From assembly GCA_017541465.1 (NCBI GenBank), contig JAFXYZ010000011.1:1-38014 (forward strand): a stretch of 38,014 nt of DNA, in the 5' to 3' direction. Positions 26,096 through 35,204 of the stretch are shown here, one piece after another. How positions within the stretch are numbered: position 1 is the stretch's first letter; every line of letters begins with the position of its first letter. Origin of the DNA: a bacterium. Lineage in GTDB: Bacteria; Cyanobacteriota; Vampirovibrionia; Gastranaerophilales; Gastranaerophilaceae. The notes beneath the pieces were generated by a model, which saw only the letters and a program-made list of their open reading frames with translations, did no database searches and was not told the origin of the DNA. The position numbers and the translations under genes are program-made.

Positions 26096-26982
26096 TAATT
26101 AATCCTTTCAGTCAAATCCCTTGCAAGCTCTTCAAAAAGAGAAGATTTTAAATTATTACTCTTCAGTATATCACATGCACTGTTCACGAGGGAAGTAAGT
26201 CTTTGTTTTGCTCTGTCAATTCCGAAAAGAGAGACGTAGTTTGATTTTTCAACGTTCGCGTCCTTCTTCGGAGTTTTTCCGATTTCTTCAAAAGTCGAAA
26301 TTTCATCTAAAATATCATCATAAACCTGGAAGGCATGCCCGAAATACTCTGCGTATTTTGTAAGAGCTTCCAGTTTTTCACTGTCGGCGCCCGCAATAAT
26401 CCCGCCTGTTCTGACGGCTAATTTAAACAATTTTGCGGTTTTATATTCATAGAGGAAATTGAGAGTTTTTTCATCAATTTTCTTATGCTCAGAATCCAAA
26501 TCTACTATCTGACCGGAGATAATACCGTCTGTGCCCGCCGCAATAAAAAATTCCCTCAACACCTTCAGAACCGCCTCTTTTGAAACAGATGCAGGAGTTT
26601 TATCAATGATAAATTTAGGTGCATAAGACAAAAACGCATCCCCTGCGAGCACTGCTGTTGCCTCACCGAAGGCTTTGTGGTTTGAAGGTTTACCGCGTCT
26701 GAAATCGTCATTATCCATACAGGGAAGATCATCGTGGATAAGACTCTGGCAGTGGAGCATTTCAATAGCGAGCGCGGAAGGAAGCACTTCTTCAGAATTT
26801 CCGCCGAGCATTTTTGCCGTTTCAAGAGCCATAACAGGTCTTAATCTTTTTCCGCCCAGAAGCAGGGAATATCTCATAGCTTCATAAATTTTTTCGGGGT
26901 ATTCGATGTTTATCGATTTTTCAAGACCTTCATTTATCAGATTAAGATAGTTTTTATAAATTTCTTTTGTCTCACTCTTCAT
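26095..26982 (-). CDS. Polyprenyl (geranylgeranyl/farnesyl) diphosphate synthase
   Basis: A 295-residue trans-prenyltransferase that condenses isopentenyl diphosphate with allylic diphosphates. The first Asp-rich motif is DDLPCMD (84-90), preceded by GGKRLRP (43-49) and followed by RRGKP; the second is YDDILDE in AFQVYDDILDE (about 218). At positions 4 and 5 before the first motif there are Ser and Gln, not the aromatic blocker seen in many farnesyl synthases, which favours a C20 product (inference). It overlaps rsgA by 11 bp and the PAP2 gene by 1 bp. Its product would feed quinone or undecaprenyl-type lipid synthesis; no carotenoid genes are in the window. Confidence 0.94.
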   Translation of the reverse strand: MKSETKEIYKNYLNLINEGLEKSINIEYPEKIYEAMRYSLLLGGKRLRPVMALETAKMLGGNSEEVLPSALAIEMLHCQSLIHDDLPCMDNDDFRRGKPSNHKAFGEATAVLAGDAFLSYAPKFIIDKTPASVSKEAVLKVLREFFIAAGTDGIISGQIVDLDSEHKKIDEKTLNFLYEYKTAKLFKLAVRTGGIIAGADSEKLEALTKYAEYFGHAFQVYDDILDEISTFEEIGKTPKKDANVEKSNYVSLFGIDRAKQRLTSLVNSACDILKSNNLKSSLFEELARDLTERIN

Positions 26983-27979
26983 TGTAGTTTTCTTTCCATA
27001 GATTTTGTTTATCCTGTTTTCTTGAGGTTTGCCTTTTTCTCGAAGATATTTTTGTTATGTTTTTATTAAGGTTATATTTAATTTTATCCTCGATTTTTTG
27101 GGTTGAAACCTTTATTCTTTCCTTAAACTTTTTTGCTTCCCCGACAAACTTTTTATAACTTTCAAAACGGGTAGGCGAAATCGATGAGCGGAGATGTTCA
27201 AACGCACACTCTATCTCGTTTATATGGGTACAGTCTTTAAATTTACATTTTTCTTTTAGGCTTTTGAACTCAAAGAAAAGTTTCTGTACTTCAGAGGGAA
27301 GAAGGAAATCAAAGGTTAAATTTGAAAACCCGGGGGAATCAACGACAAAAGTGTTTTCATCAATTTTAATAAGTTCACAGTGACGGGTTGTATGAACGCC
27401 TTTTTGTGTTTTTCCGCTGACCTTCTTAGTTCTTAGGTTTAGATTATCAAAAAGCGCATTTAAAATAGAAGATTTTCCGACACCCGAACAACCGCAAAGA
27501 AGGGTAGTATTGTTTTTAAGGGTTGGAAGTAAATCTTCAAGCCCTGTTTTTAAAAGCGCAGAGGTAAAGATAATATCATATAATTTATAAATTTCGGTTA
27601 TCTGCTCTCTCAGTGCGGAAAAATCATCGAGGTCATCTTTGTTAAAGCAGAGAACGGGCTTAATTTTATTATATTCGCAGTAAGCTATAAACCTGTCGAG
27701 CTGTTCAAAATCCAAATCAGGGCTTTTGAGGGCAGAAACGATTAAAGCCTGGGTTATATTTGCCGCCTTTGGTTTATTTATTACTGTTTTTCTCGGCAGA
27801 AGTTCAGAAATAAATGCCTGCCCGGAGTTTTCGTCAACAGACTCCAGCACAACGTCATCACCGACATAGGGGTGATTTTTCGCTTTTCTGATTATATCCC
27901 TTAGTTTTGCTTCAAACAGACCTTTTTCAGTATCAACATAATAAAAATCCGAATGAATCCTGATTATCTTTCCCTGCAT
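26972..27979 (-). CDS. rsgA: Ribosome small-subunit-dependent GTPase RsgA
   Basis: A 335-residue circularly permuted GTPase that checks maturation of the 30S subunit. It has an OB fold (about 1-62), then the GTPase in permuted order: NKDD (113-116, G4), GCSGVGKSS (163-171, G1), a Thr-containing G2 region (GVHTTRH, 194-200) and DSPG (214-217, G3). The C-terminal zinc site is intact: Cys245, Cys250, His252, Cys258 (CKFKDCTHINEIEC). The C-terminal tail beyond about residue 300 is strongly basic. It is the first gene of a four-gene operon. The ATG has no clear Shine-Dalgarno; a 7-bp hairpin (27985-28003) lies 5 nt upstream. Confidence 0.95.
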   Translation of the reverse strand: MQGKIIRIHSDFYYVDTEKGLFEAKLRDIIRKAKNHPYVGDDVVLESVDENSGQAFISELLPRKTVINKPKAANITQALIVSALKSPDLDFEQLDRFIAYCEYNKIKPVLCFNKDDLDDFSALREQITEIYKLYDIIFTSALLKTGLEDLLPTLKNNTTLLCGCSGVGKSSILNALFDNLNLRTKKVSGKTQKGVHTTRHCELIKIDENTFVVDSPGFSNLTFDFLLPSEVQKLFFEFKSLKEKCKFKDCTHINEIECAFEHLRSSISPTRFESYKKFVGEAKKFKERIKVSTQKIEDKIKYNLNKNITKISSRKRQTSRKQDKQNLWKENYNEE

Positions 27980-28044
27980 AGTTTTGATTTTATAACAAAA
28001 TCATAGCGAGGACAATAAATTTAAGAAAAGATAATATGGTTTAT

Positions 28045-29796
28045 CTAAGGGTTTTCATCAAACTCTTCAAACTCAAGACACTGTTCCTCGAGTTTTTGCT
28101 CCTCCTGAGATATTTTCTTTTCTTCTTCAAACTGACTGTTTATTATCTGCCCTTTCATTCTTGCAGTCTGAGAAGCAGAGTTCATGGAAGAATTTCCTCT
28201 TGATTCATTTCTTCTGAAGGTGCCTTTTGAAGTTGTAATATCAGATTTCAAATGAGAGCGGTCACGTTTTAAGTTTTTATATGTTCTTGAAAAATCAAGT
28301 GCCTCAACATTGTCGAGAGTACCTGCGCCCTGATGTCTGCCTTTTCCTTCCAGTTCATCGGTAAATTCATAGTTTTCATCAAGCCAGTCGAGTGTATCCA
28401 TTGTTTGGTACCCTGAATTAAGAGTTTTACCGCCTATGTTGACATCAAACCTGCCTAAAAGCGAATTACCGCCGCCCATATCCTTATTTTGGGCAGTATA
28501 GCTGTTAAGGTCGATACTGTCGCCTTCTTTAAACACCTCGGAGGCTTTTTTGATTTCCTGAGTTCCGTCAGGCTTTGTTACGATAACCTTAACGTTATTC
28601 CTGTCGAGCTCCTGGGCATCGACTTTTTTATCGCCGTTGAGGTCATTATTAATCATTTCCGCAAAACCGCTGTCTGCCCCTAAGAATTCATTTTCGTTCG
28701 TAATATCGCCGTTGTTGTCTCTATCTACAAAGAAATCATATCTTATGCCCGCTGCATCTCTGAAACCTATGGGATCACATCTTTTGCAGTCCTTATCTCC
28801 GGCGTTTTCCTGATTCAGCATTTCCTCCTGAATCGCCTTAATTGTTTCTTTTACATCGTCAGCTTCTTTTGCTAATTCTTTGTTTGATCTGATGAGCGTA
28901 TTCATTCTGAACAAATCTTCATTCATAGTGGTCATATCGCCCATCGCACTGATGATTTTTGAGAAAGCCTGAGAAAGCTGAGAGTTTGTTTCGCCCGCAA
29001 GTATATCTAAATCAGCTGAAACGTTATTCTGAAAAGCTGCATAACTCATTTCGCCTTTGGAATTTACATATTCATCAAGCCGCTTTTTGATTATCTCTTT
29101 TGATTTTTGTTTCTGTTCATCAGCTATCTCCTTACTCTTATCGATAGCATCGTTGATTTTATCTTCGATAGAAAGCTGAAGAGAGATAATTTCATACTCA
29201 AGATTAGCAAGCTCAGTATTATTACTTCTGATTTGTCTGTTAATGGCATTGAGTCTGTCCTGGGCTTCAGACAGTTCGGAATTACCGTTAAAGTTAGTCG
29301 ATAGCGCCATATTCGTCAAAAACTGGTCATAAATTTGCTTTGCCTCAGCGCCATGACCTTTCGGAAGAGAATAACTGCCGTCATCCCCGACATTTTTAAT
29401 ACCTATTGTAGGAAAAGCCTTAGAAATAATATCGACAATCTCTGTTTTTGAAAACCCCTGTGCGGTTAAATCTGCGATAAGCCCATCCTTGAGCGCCTGA
29501 GAAAAAGCCTGAAGCTCAGGGTTAGTTGCGGAATATACATCACCTTTTACTTTGGGTAAATCGGCACAATACTTTTGTTTTAACTTTTCAACGGCAGAAT
29601 TTACTGTCGGTTTTGAAACCGTTGAAGCATTTCTGGTAAGCAGGCTTGTATCAATACCCTCCTTCAGAAGCTCCTGAAGTTCAGCCTCGGTAAACCCGTT
29701 CTCTGCCAGCTTTTTTACTTTTTCGAGTTGTTTTTGGGTAATACCCGGAAACAATTTTTCAAAAGAAACCCCGCTGTTTAACTGAATTGGTTCCAT
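28045..29796 (-). CDS. Large hydrophilic protein with EF-hand-like loop and coiled coil, function unknown
   Basis: A 583-residue protein without signal peptide or membrane segments. The N-terminus has helical motifs (AENGFTEAELQELLKEG about 31-47; AQGFSKTEIVDIISKAF about 113-129). Residues 170-335 are mostly long helices with coiled-coil character. At about 340-400 there are two calcium-loop-like segments: DRDNNGDITNENEF (imperfect) and DLNGDKKVDAQE, which matches the EF-hand/dockerin loop (Asp1, Asn3, Asp5, Asp9, Glu12). A CKRC pair precedes them. The C-terminus is charged, rich in Glu and Gln. It starts with MEPIQLNSGVSFEKLF. I recognise no family. It shares the GF[TS]xxE motif with the protein at 12523-14133. 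Confidence 0.8.
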   Translation of the reverse strand: MEPIQLNSGVSFEKLFPGITQKQLEKVKKLAENGFTEAELQELLKEGIDTSLLTRNASTVSKPTVNSAVEKLKQKYCADLPKVKGDVYSATNPELQAFSQALKDGLIADLTAQGFSKTEIVDIISKAFPTIGIKNVGDDGSYSLPKGHGAEAKQIYDQFLTNMALSTNFNGNSELSEAQDRLNAINRQIRSNNTELANLEYEIISLQLSIEDKINDAIDKSKEIADEQKQKSKEIIKKRLDEYVNSKGEMSYAAFQNNVSADLDILAGETNSQLSQAFSKIISAMGDMTTMNEDLFRMNTLIRSNKELAKEADDVKETIKAIQEEMLNQENAGDKDCKRCDPIGFRDAAGIRYDFFVDRDNNGDITNENEFLGADSGFAEMINNDLNGDKKVDAQELDRNNVKVIVTKPDGTQEIKKASEVFKEGDSIDLNSYTAQNKDMGGGNSLLGRFDVNIGGKTLNSGYQTMDTLDWLDENYEFTDELEGKGRHQGAGTLDNVEALDFSRTYKNLKRDRSHLKSDITTSKGTFRRNESRGNSSMNSASQTARMKGQIINSQFEEEKKISQEEQKLEEQCLEFEEFDENP

Positions 29797-29981
29797 AACT
29801 CTAAAAACTCCATATTATTATTCTTTAAATTAATCGAACAAACAGAGGTAAACTTTAAATATATTTACAAATATTCACAATAATGAAAATTAAAATATTT
29901 CGGTGTGAAATAATTTATCTTTGTAATATAATTTTAAAGTAAAGTAAAAATAGGTATAACAGAAAAGAAAAAGAGGAAAAA

Positions 29982-32117
29982 ATGGTTGAATCAAAGAAAA
30001 TGGAAATCCTCGTAGGTGGTAAAACAGTTACCATTGAAACAGGTAAGTACGCGAAATCAGCAACCTCCTCGGTAACAGTAAGATGCGGAGACACAATGTT
30101 ATTTGTACACTGTGTTGTAAGCCCCGAACCGAGAGTTGGTATTGATTTCTTCCCGTTATTAATTGATTACGAAGAAAGAATGTCCGCTATAGGTAAAATC
30201 CCCGGCGGTTACAACAGAAGTGAGGGTAAAGCAAGCGATAAGGCAATCTTAATATCAAGATTAATTGACCGTCCTATCCGTCCTTTATTCCCCCACGGAT
30301 ACAGAAACGATATTCAGATTGTAGCTCAGTTATTCAGCTATGACCAGGAAAATCCCGCAGATACACTCGCAATGTTAGGTGCTTCTGCAGCCCTTTCTAT
30401 TTCGGGAGCTCCTTTTGAAGGCCCGATAGGTGCCGTCAGAGTTGCAAGAGTTGACGGACAGTTAATCGCTAACCCGACACATCTTCAAATCACAAAATCT
30501 GCACTCGATATTGTTGTAGCAGGAACTCATGACAGCGTTATTATGGTTGAGGCAGGCTGCAAATTCGTTACAGAAGACGAAATTATGGAAGCAGTCGAGT
30601 TCGCTCAGGTTGAAATCAGAAAACAATGCGAGGCTATTGAACAGTTTGCAAAAGACCTTGGTGTTGTTAAACAGGAATTTGTTGATCCTTACGATATGAC
30701 AGAACTCAGAAACATCATCAAAGAAACTGCAAACGATATGATTTTTGATGCTTATCATCACTTTGACAGAGAATACAGACAAAATAAACTCGATGAAGCT
30801 AAGAAACTCGTCAAGGAAAAGGTTGAAGCACTTCCTGATGACCACTACATCAAAACAACAATAGAAGAAACAGGAATTGATTTTGTAGCGGAAGAATTTA
30901 AAGCTGCAGAGAAGAAAATCATGAGAGCAATGATACTTGATGAAGGTGTCAGAGCTGACGGAAGAAAATACAACGAAGTCCGCCCCATTTGGTGCGAAGT
31001 CGGTGTTATCCCCAGAGCTCACGGCTCGGCTGTTTTCACAAGAGGACAAACACAAATTCTTTCAGTTGCTACTTTGGCAGGTCCTGCGATGGCGCAGGAA
31101 CTTGACGGAGTTGAACCCGAAAGAGAAAAGAGATATATGCACAAATACATCTTCCCCGGATTTTCCGTTGGTGAAGTTAAAGCACTGAGAGGTCCCGGAA
31201 GAAGAGAAGTCGGACACGGAAACCTCGCAGAAAGAGCAAATATCCCCGCACTTCCAAGCCCTGAAGAGTTTGGTTATACAATCCGAGTAACATCTGACGT
31301 TTTAGAATCAAACGGTTCTACTTCAATGGGTTCAACCTGCGGAAGCTCAATGGCTTTGATGAATGCAGGCGTTCCCGTTAAATGTATGATAGGCGGTGTT
31401 GCAATGGGTATGATAACGGAACCCGGCAGAGAGCCTGTTGTATTAACCGATATTCAGGGCATTGAGGACTTCCTCGGAGATATGGACTTTAAGGTTACGG
31501 GTAACGATGACGGTATCACCGCACTTCAGATGGATATGAAGGCAAAAGGTATCGCAAATGATACTTTAAGACGTGCTTTAGCTCAGGCTAAAGAGGGCAG
31601 ACTTCATATCTTAGGCAAGATGAGAGAAGTTATTCAAAAACCTGCAGATGATATTTCACCGTTTGCACCGAGAATATTCACAATGACTATCCCGACAGAG
31701 GACATCGGTGCAGTCATAGGGCCGGGCGGAAAGAATATCAGAGGTATTATTGATGCTTCGGGTGCTGAAATCGACATTCAGGATGACGGCAGTGTAACCA
31801 TTACTTCAAACGACAAAGAAGGTGCTGATATTGCAATGAGCATGATTAAAGCAATTACCTTCAAGCCTGAAGAGGGAATGGTTTGCAAAGGAAAAGTCGT
31901 TAAAATCGTTCAGTTCGGTGCATTTGTAGAGCTTGCTCCGGGTAAAGACGGAATGGTTCACATTTCGCAGGTCTGCAACGAAAGAATAGATACTATTGAA
32001 GGCAGACTCCACGTTGGAGATACTGTTATTGTCAAGGTTGTCAAGATTGATGACAGAGGAAAAGTAAGCCTGACAATAAAAGGCGTAACTCCTGAGGAAG
32101 CAGCAAGAGTACAGTAA
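29982..32117 (+). CDS. pnp: Polyribonucleotide nucleotidyltransferase (PNPase)
   Basis: A 711-residue 3'-5' phosphorolytic exoribonuclease of mRNA decay. It has two RNase PH domains (about 10-215 and 315-540) around an all-helical linker, then KH (PTEDIGAVIGPGGKNIRGII, about 560) and S1 (KGKVVKIVQFGAFVELAPG, about 628) RNA-binding domains. The active-site region GRREVGHGNLAERA and the DVLESNGSTSMGSTCGSSMA segment are intact. AGAGG lies 6 nt before the ATG; a TATAAT (29927-29932) about 50 bp upstream may be the -10 box. In many bacteria rpsO precedes pnp; here it does not. A good terminator follows. Confidence 0.97.
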   Translation: MVESKKMEILVGGKTVTIETGKYAKSATSSVTVRCGDTMLFVHCVVSPEPRVGIDFFPLLIDYEERMSAIGKIPGGYNRSEGKASDKAILISRLIDRPIRPLFPHGYRNDIQIVAQLFSYDQENPADTLAMLGASAALSISGAPFEGPIGAVRVARVDGQLIANPTHLQITKSALDIVVAGTHDSVIMVEAGCKFVTEDEIMEAVEFAQVEIRKQCEAIEQFAKDLGVVKQEFVDPYDMTELRNIIKETANDMIFDAYHHFDREYRQNKLDEAKKLVKEKVEALPDDHYIKTTIEETGIDFVAEEFKAAEKKIMRAMILDEGVRADGRKYNEVRPIWCEVGVIPRAHGSAVFTRGQTQILSVATLAGPAMAQELDGVEPEREKRYMHKYIFPGFSVGEVKALRGPGRREVGHGNLAERANIPALPSPEEFGYTIRVTSDVLESNGSTSMGSTCGSSMALMNAGVPVKCMIGGVAMGMITEPGREPVVLTDIQGIEDFLGDMDFKVTGNDDGITALQMDMKAKGIANDTLRRALAQAKEGRLHILGKMREVIQKPADDISPFAPRIFTMTIPTEDIGAVIGPGGKNIRGIIDASGAEIDIQDDGSVTITSNDKEGADIAMSMIKAITFKPEEGMVCKGKVVKIVQFGAFVELAPGKDGMVHISQVCNERIDTIEGRLHVGDTVIVKVVKIDDRGKVSLTIKGVTPEEAARVQ

Positions 32118-32125
32118 AACGAATT

Positions 32126-32158
32126 AAAAATCCTCGGGTTCTTCCCGGGGATTTTTTT
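32126..32158 (+). terminator. Intrinsic terminator of pnp
   Basis: AAAAATCCTCGGG and CCCGGGGATTTTT form a 13-bp stem with one G-U pair and a 5-nt loop, followed by a T-run, 9 bp after the pnp stop. Confidence 0.9.
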
Positions 32159-32173
32159 ATAAGGAAAAAAAGA

Positions 32174-33361
32174 GTGGAAAAATTAAAATATAACTGCATA
32201 TTTGGTGGCGGTGCAATACGGGGAATGTGCTATGTCGGGGCTTTAAGAGCCTTAAAAGAGCTGAATGTTGACCTGGGCGCACTTGCAGGTTCATCGGTCG
32301 GAGCGGTTTTTGCCTCCCTTCTTGCCGTCGGCTACAGCGAAGATGAACTCAGAGATATGTTTTTAGAATTTAATTTTAACGTTTTCAGGGATATTAACAT
32401 AGGTTTTACCCCCGACCTCTCGTTATCAAAGGGTGAAGTGTTCTTAAACTGGCTCAGAGAAAAGATTTCGTATAAAGTTTTAGGGGAAAAGACTACAGGC
32501 TCCCCTGTTTATTTCAAAGATTTAAAGAAAGATTTATACATTCTTACAACAGATTTAAAAGAGAACAGACCGTTTGTGTTCTCGAGAGAAAAAACTCCAG
32601 ATATTGAAGTAGCACTTGCAGTAAGAGCATCAGCGGGCATGCCGGGACTTATGAAGCCTGTTGAATATAAAGATACGATTTTAATAGACGGCGACCTCTC
32701 AAAGAGCTGGCCTGTCTGGAAAACTGACGGGGGGCTCATAAACGGCGAAGGCAGGATACTGGAGTTCAGACTTGAAGGCTCGAACGATGCAAATATAAGA
32801 AATCCTATCGATTATTTTATCACCGTTTATAACACTACTTCCTATCTTGCAACCTCAAACATAATTGATAAATACCAGAAAAAAGACAAATTTGACTACA
32901 TCATTTTTGATACAAAAGATTTATTGTTAATAGATTTTACCCTCCCGAAAGAAGAGAGGGGGAAATTAATAGATTTAGGGTACCGAGAAACCCTCAAATA
33001 CTTTAAAGAAACTCTCGTTGAGAAGAAAAAGACTTTTATTCCTCTTTATAATGACCTTATCATCAAGATAAAAGAGCTTAAAATATCCGTTAAAGCGAAT
33101 AATCACACAGGCTCTATGAATAAAATCAATGATATTCTGGCTAATGCGCATTATGAGTTTGAAATTATCGACACTGATTTTATTAAAAAGCTGTTTGATT
33201 TTAAAAAACTGATGGAAGGAAGTAAAATCTCAGGGCTCTTCGGAAATAAGATAAGCGAAAAGGAAAGAATACTCTATATTCTTGAAGGTATCGAAGAAAA
33301 ATTAAAAACTCATACCGCTGAGCTCAGCGATTACATCAAAAAATACGAAAATAATCATTAA
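32174..33361 (+). CDS. Patatin-like phospholipase
   Basis: A 395-residue soluble acyl hydrolase. The oxyanion loop is GGGAIRG (11-17), the nucleophile elbow is GSSVG (39-43, catalytic Ser41), and the dyad Asp is Asp172 in LIDGDLSKSWP; the usual DGG/A is DGD here. The patatin domain covers about 7-180, and the C-terminal 200 residues are helical and of unknown role. The gene starts with GTG, with AAGGA 9 nt upstream, just after the pnp terminator. Members deacylate phospholipids in membrane turnover or as secreted effectors; no secretion signal is present here. Confidence 0.92.
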   Translation: MEKLKYNCIFGGGAIRGMCYVGALRALKELNVDLGALAGSSVGAVFASLLAVGYSEDELRDMFLEFNFNVFRDINIGFTPDLSLSKGEVFLNWLREKISYKVLGEKTTGSPVYFKDLKKDLYILTTDLKENRPFVFSREKTPDIEVALAVRASAGMPGLMKPVEYKDTILIDGDLSKSWPVWKTDGGLINGEGRILEFRLEGSNDANIRNPIDYFITVYNTTSYLATSNIIDKYQKKDKFDYIIFDTKDLLLIDFTLPKEERGKLIDLGYRETLKYFKETLVEKKKTFIPLYNDLIIKIKELKISVKANNHTGSMNKINDILANAHYEFEIIDTDFIKKLFDFKKLMEGSKISGLFGNKISEKERILYILEGIEEKLKTHTAELSDYIKKYENNH

Positions 33362-33432
33362 ATATTATTAAAATTATAAAAAAAAATAACAAAAAATTTT
33401 TATTTATCATTTAAAATAGATGTAGAAACCCG

Positions 33433-33446
33433 ATTTACATGTAAAT
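33433..33446. promoter_or_regulatory. 14-bp perfect palindrome before the uridine kinase-like gene
   Basis: ATTTACATGTAAAT is a perfect palindrome ending 13 bp before the ATG of the next gene, in an AT-rich 98-bp gap. It could be a dimeric regulator site, but palindromes of this size also occur by chance in AT-rich DNA. Confidence 0.3.
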
Positions 33447-33459
33447 AAGAAAGACTAAA

Positions 33460-34326
33460 ATGGATTTAGCGGAAAAATTACAGGGAATTAATGAGATTAT
33501 ATCCGAGAGCGGCGGAAAGAAGGAAAATCTCAAAATTGAGATGATTTTCAAAATTGTTGACGGGCTCAAGGAAATTCTTGACGAGGACAGGAAGCAAAAA
33601 TACCCTTTGTTTTTGACGGTACACGAACAATTTCTTTTAAAAGTCGTAAAAAACATCGTTAATAAACCCCAAACAAATTATATTATAGGAATAACCGGGG
33701 AGTCCGCATCAGGGAAAACCACTCTTGTTAATTATGCGACAAAAGCATTATTGAGAGGGGATGAGGACGATTTATACACCGTTATATCCTGCGATGACTA
33801 CTACTATGACACATCAAAAGAGTTGAAAGAAGCAGGCTCTTATGAGCAGCTTTATTTGTCGGGCTTCAGCTTTGATACCCCGAAGGCAATAAATCTTGAG
33901 CTTATGAAGGCTCATTTAATCAGCCTGAAGAACGGCTGCGGTGTAATTGCACCGGAATACAATTTTGTAACCTGCGAAAGCAACCCGAATACAATTTACA
34001 AAAAACCGTCTAAGGTTATTCTTAATGAAGGTTTGTATGTTCTAAACGACACAATGCAGGGCATCCACGATATTAAAATTTATATCTATACCCCGTTTAA
34101 TGTTATTAAGGACAGATGGTTCGCCCGCGCTGCCCTGAGAGGAAAAACAGGAAAAGCAGCAGATTTGCAGTTCGCTGACGTAAACGAAACGGCGCAGACA
34201 TATATCCGCCCCTCTATGAATAATGCTGATGTTGTCATAAGCGGTCTGACTTCTGCCGATTATATCCAGTATATAACGACAAAGATTTTGAATTTCGTAA
34301 GAGAAATTACACTGTTTTACAGATAA
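33460..34326 (+). CDS. Uridine kinase/phosphoribulokinase-family P-loop protein
   Basis: A 288-residue protein. After a 70-residue N-terminal helical extension it has a Walker A motif GESASGKTT (80-88), a metal and substrate motif ISCDDYYYDT (about 109-118) typical of uridine kinases, and the segment FDTPKAINLELMKAHL that aligns with the family's 'FDhPdAfD' region. VILNEGLYVL (about 186) corresponds to the 'iieGif' strand, and DRWFARAALRGKTGKAA to the lid Arg region. It probably phosphorylates a nucleoside or a similar small hydroxyl compound; the true substrate is uncertain because the N-terminal extension is not usual for Udk. It stands alone, 98 bp after the patatin gene. Confidence 0.82.
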   Translation: MDLAEKLQGINEIISESGGKKENLKIEMIFKIVDGLKEILDEDRKQKYPLFLTVHEQFLLKVVKNIVNKPQTNYIIGITGESASGKTTLVNYATKALLRGDEDDLYTVISCDDYYYDTSKELKEAGSYEQLYLSGFSFDTPKAINLELMKAHLISLKNGCGVIAPEYNFVTCESNPNTIYKKPSKVILNEGLYVLNDTMQGIHDIKIYIYTPFNVIKDRWFARAALRGKTGKAADLQFADVNETAQTYIRPSMNNADVVISGLTSADYIQYITTKILNFVREITLFYR

Positions 34327-34346
34327 TTTTTTTTTAAAACTCTTTT

Positions 34347-35204
34347 TTAATAATCCGACAGGTTGTATATCATGACAATCCCGTCACCCTGACCTGACGC
34401 ATAGAGAACATCGTTATCTATATTCAGGAAATAAGGCTGGGTGATATTCTCCATAAATACACTACTTCTGCCGGAAGGAGTTATTTTTAAAATATTATTC
34501 CCGTCATAATTGGCGACATAAACATTATCGAGCCTGTCAACCGCAAGACCGATAGGTCCTTTTAAATACCCATCCTGCTGGAATACAACGGCTTTTTTAT
34601 CTTTTGGGTTAATCTTCAGAATTGAGTTATCACCGTAAGATGCAACATAGATAAAACCTTTGGAATCAGACGCAATACCCGCGGGGGCATTGAAGTTATC
34701 AAGAATGGTTCTCTGGTGAACATTTGCGGTCGATGATTTTGTTCTTGTGATGACATCTTTCTGCTCATTGAAGAAAGACATGGCATCGTTTCTTAACTGA
34801 ACAACCTTATCATAATTGCGGTATGAAGAAGGAATATTGTTCAGTAATTTAATACAGTGAGAATAATTTTTTCTGTTATACTGAATTTTAGCCATTTCAA
34901 GTAAAACCGAATAGCTTTTCGGTTCTAACCTGACTATTGATTCATAGCATTCATAAACGTCATCTATCTGTTTTTTGTAAAGATAAATAGACGCAAGGTT
35001 ATAGTAGGCTTCAATCAAAGTCGGATCGGCTTCGGTTGCCTGGGTAAAGGAATTAATCGCACTGTCATAGTCCTTTGCCTTTGAATACTGAACACCTTTA
35101 TTGAAGTACATAATCGCCTGAGTGCTTCTGGGCGAATACCCAAAAGCTACTGACGATATAAGCAAACTCCCCAAAATTATTAAAGAATAAAATATTTTTT
35201 TCAT
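34347..35204 (-). CDS. Exported TPR and NHL-repeat protein
   Basis: A 285-residue protein with a signal peptide ([22 protein letters not shown], cleavage near residue 22), TPR repeats (about 30-130; AIMYFNKGVQYSKAKDYDSA and EAYYNLASIYLYKKQ) and a C-terminal NHL/SMP-30-like beta-propeller part (about 165-285; blades SKGFIYVASYGDNSILKINP, DRLDNVYVANYDGNNILKIT). With only three blades visible the propeller is incomplete, so it may dimerise or be a short variant. It probably acts in the periplasm as a scaffold. Its start shares one base with the gatA stop (TAATG), so it is co-translated with gatA, which seems functionally unrelated. Confidence 0.85.
   Translation of the reverse strand: MKKIFYSLIILGSLLISSVAFGYSPRSTQAIMYFNKGVQYSKAKDYDSAINSFTQATEADPTLIEAYYNLASIYLYKKQIDDVYECYESIVRLEPKSYSVLLEMAKIQYNRKNYSHCIKLLNNIPSSYRNYDKVVQLRNDAMSFFNEQKDVITRTKSSTANVHQRTILDNFNAPAGIASDSKGFIYVASYGDNSILKINPKDKKAVVFQQDGYLKGPIGLAVDRLDNVYVANYDGNNILKITPSGRSSVFMENITQPYFLNIDNDVLYASGQGDGIVMIYNLSDY

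Noticed and set aside
30462-31055. 197-codon open frame antisense to pnp
   Set aside because: It lies wholly inside pnp on the other strand, has a low-complexity Phe/Cys/Ser-rich composition, and no ribosome site.
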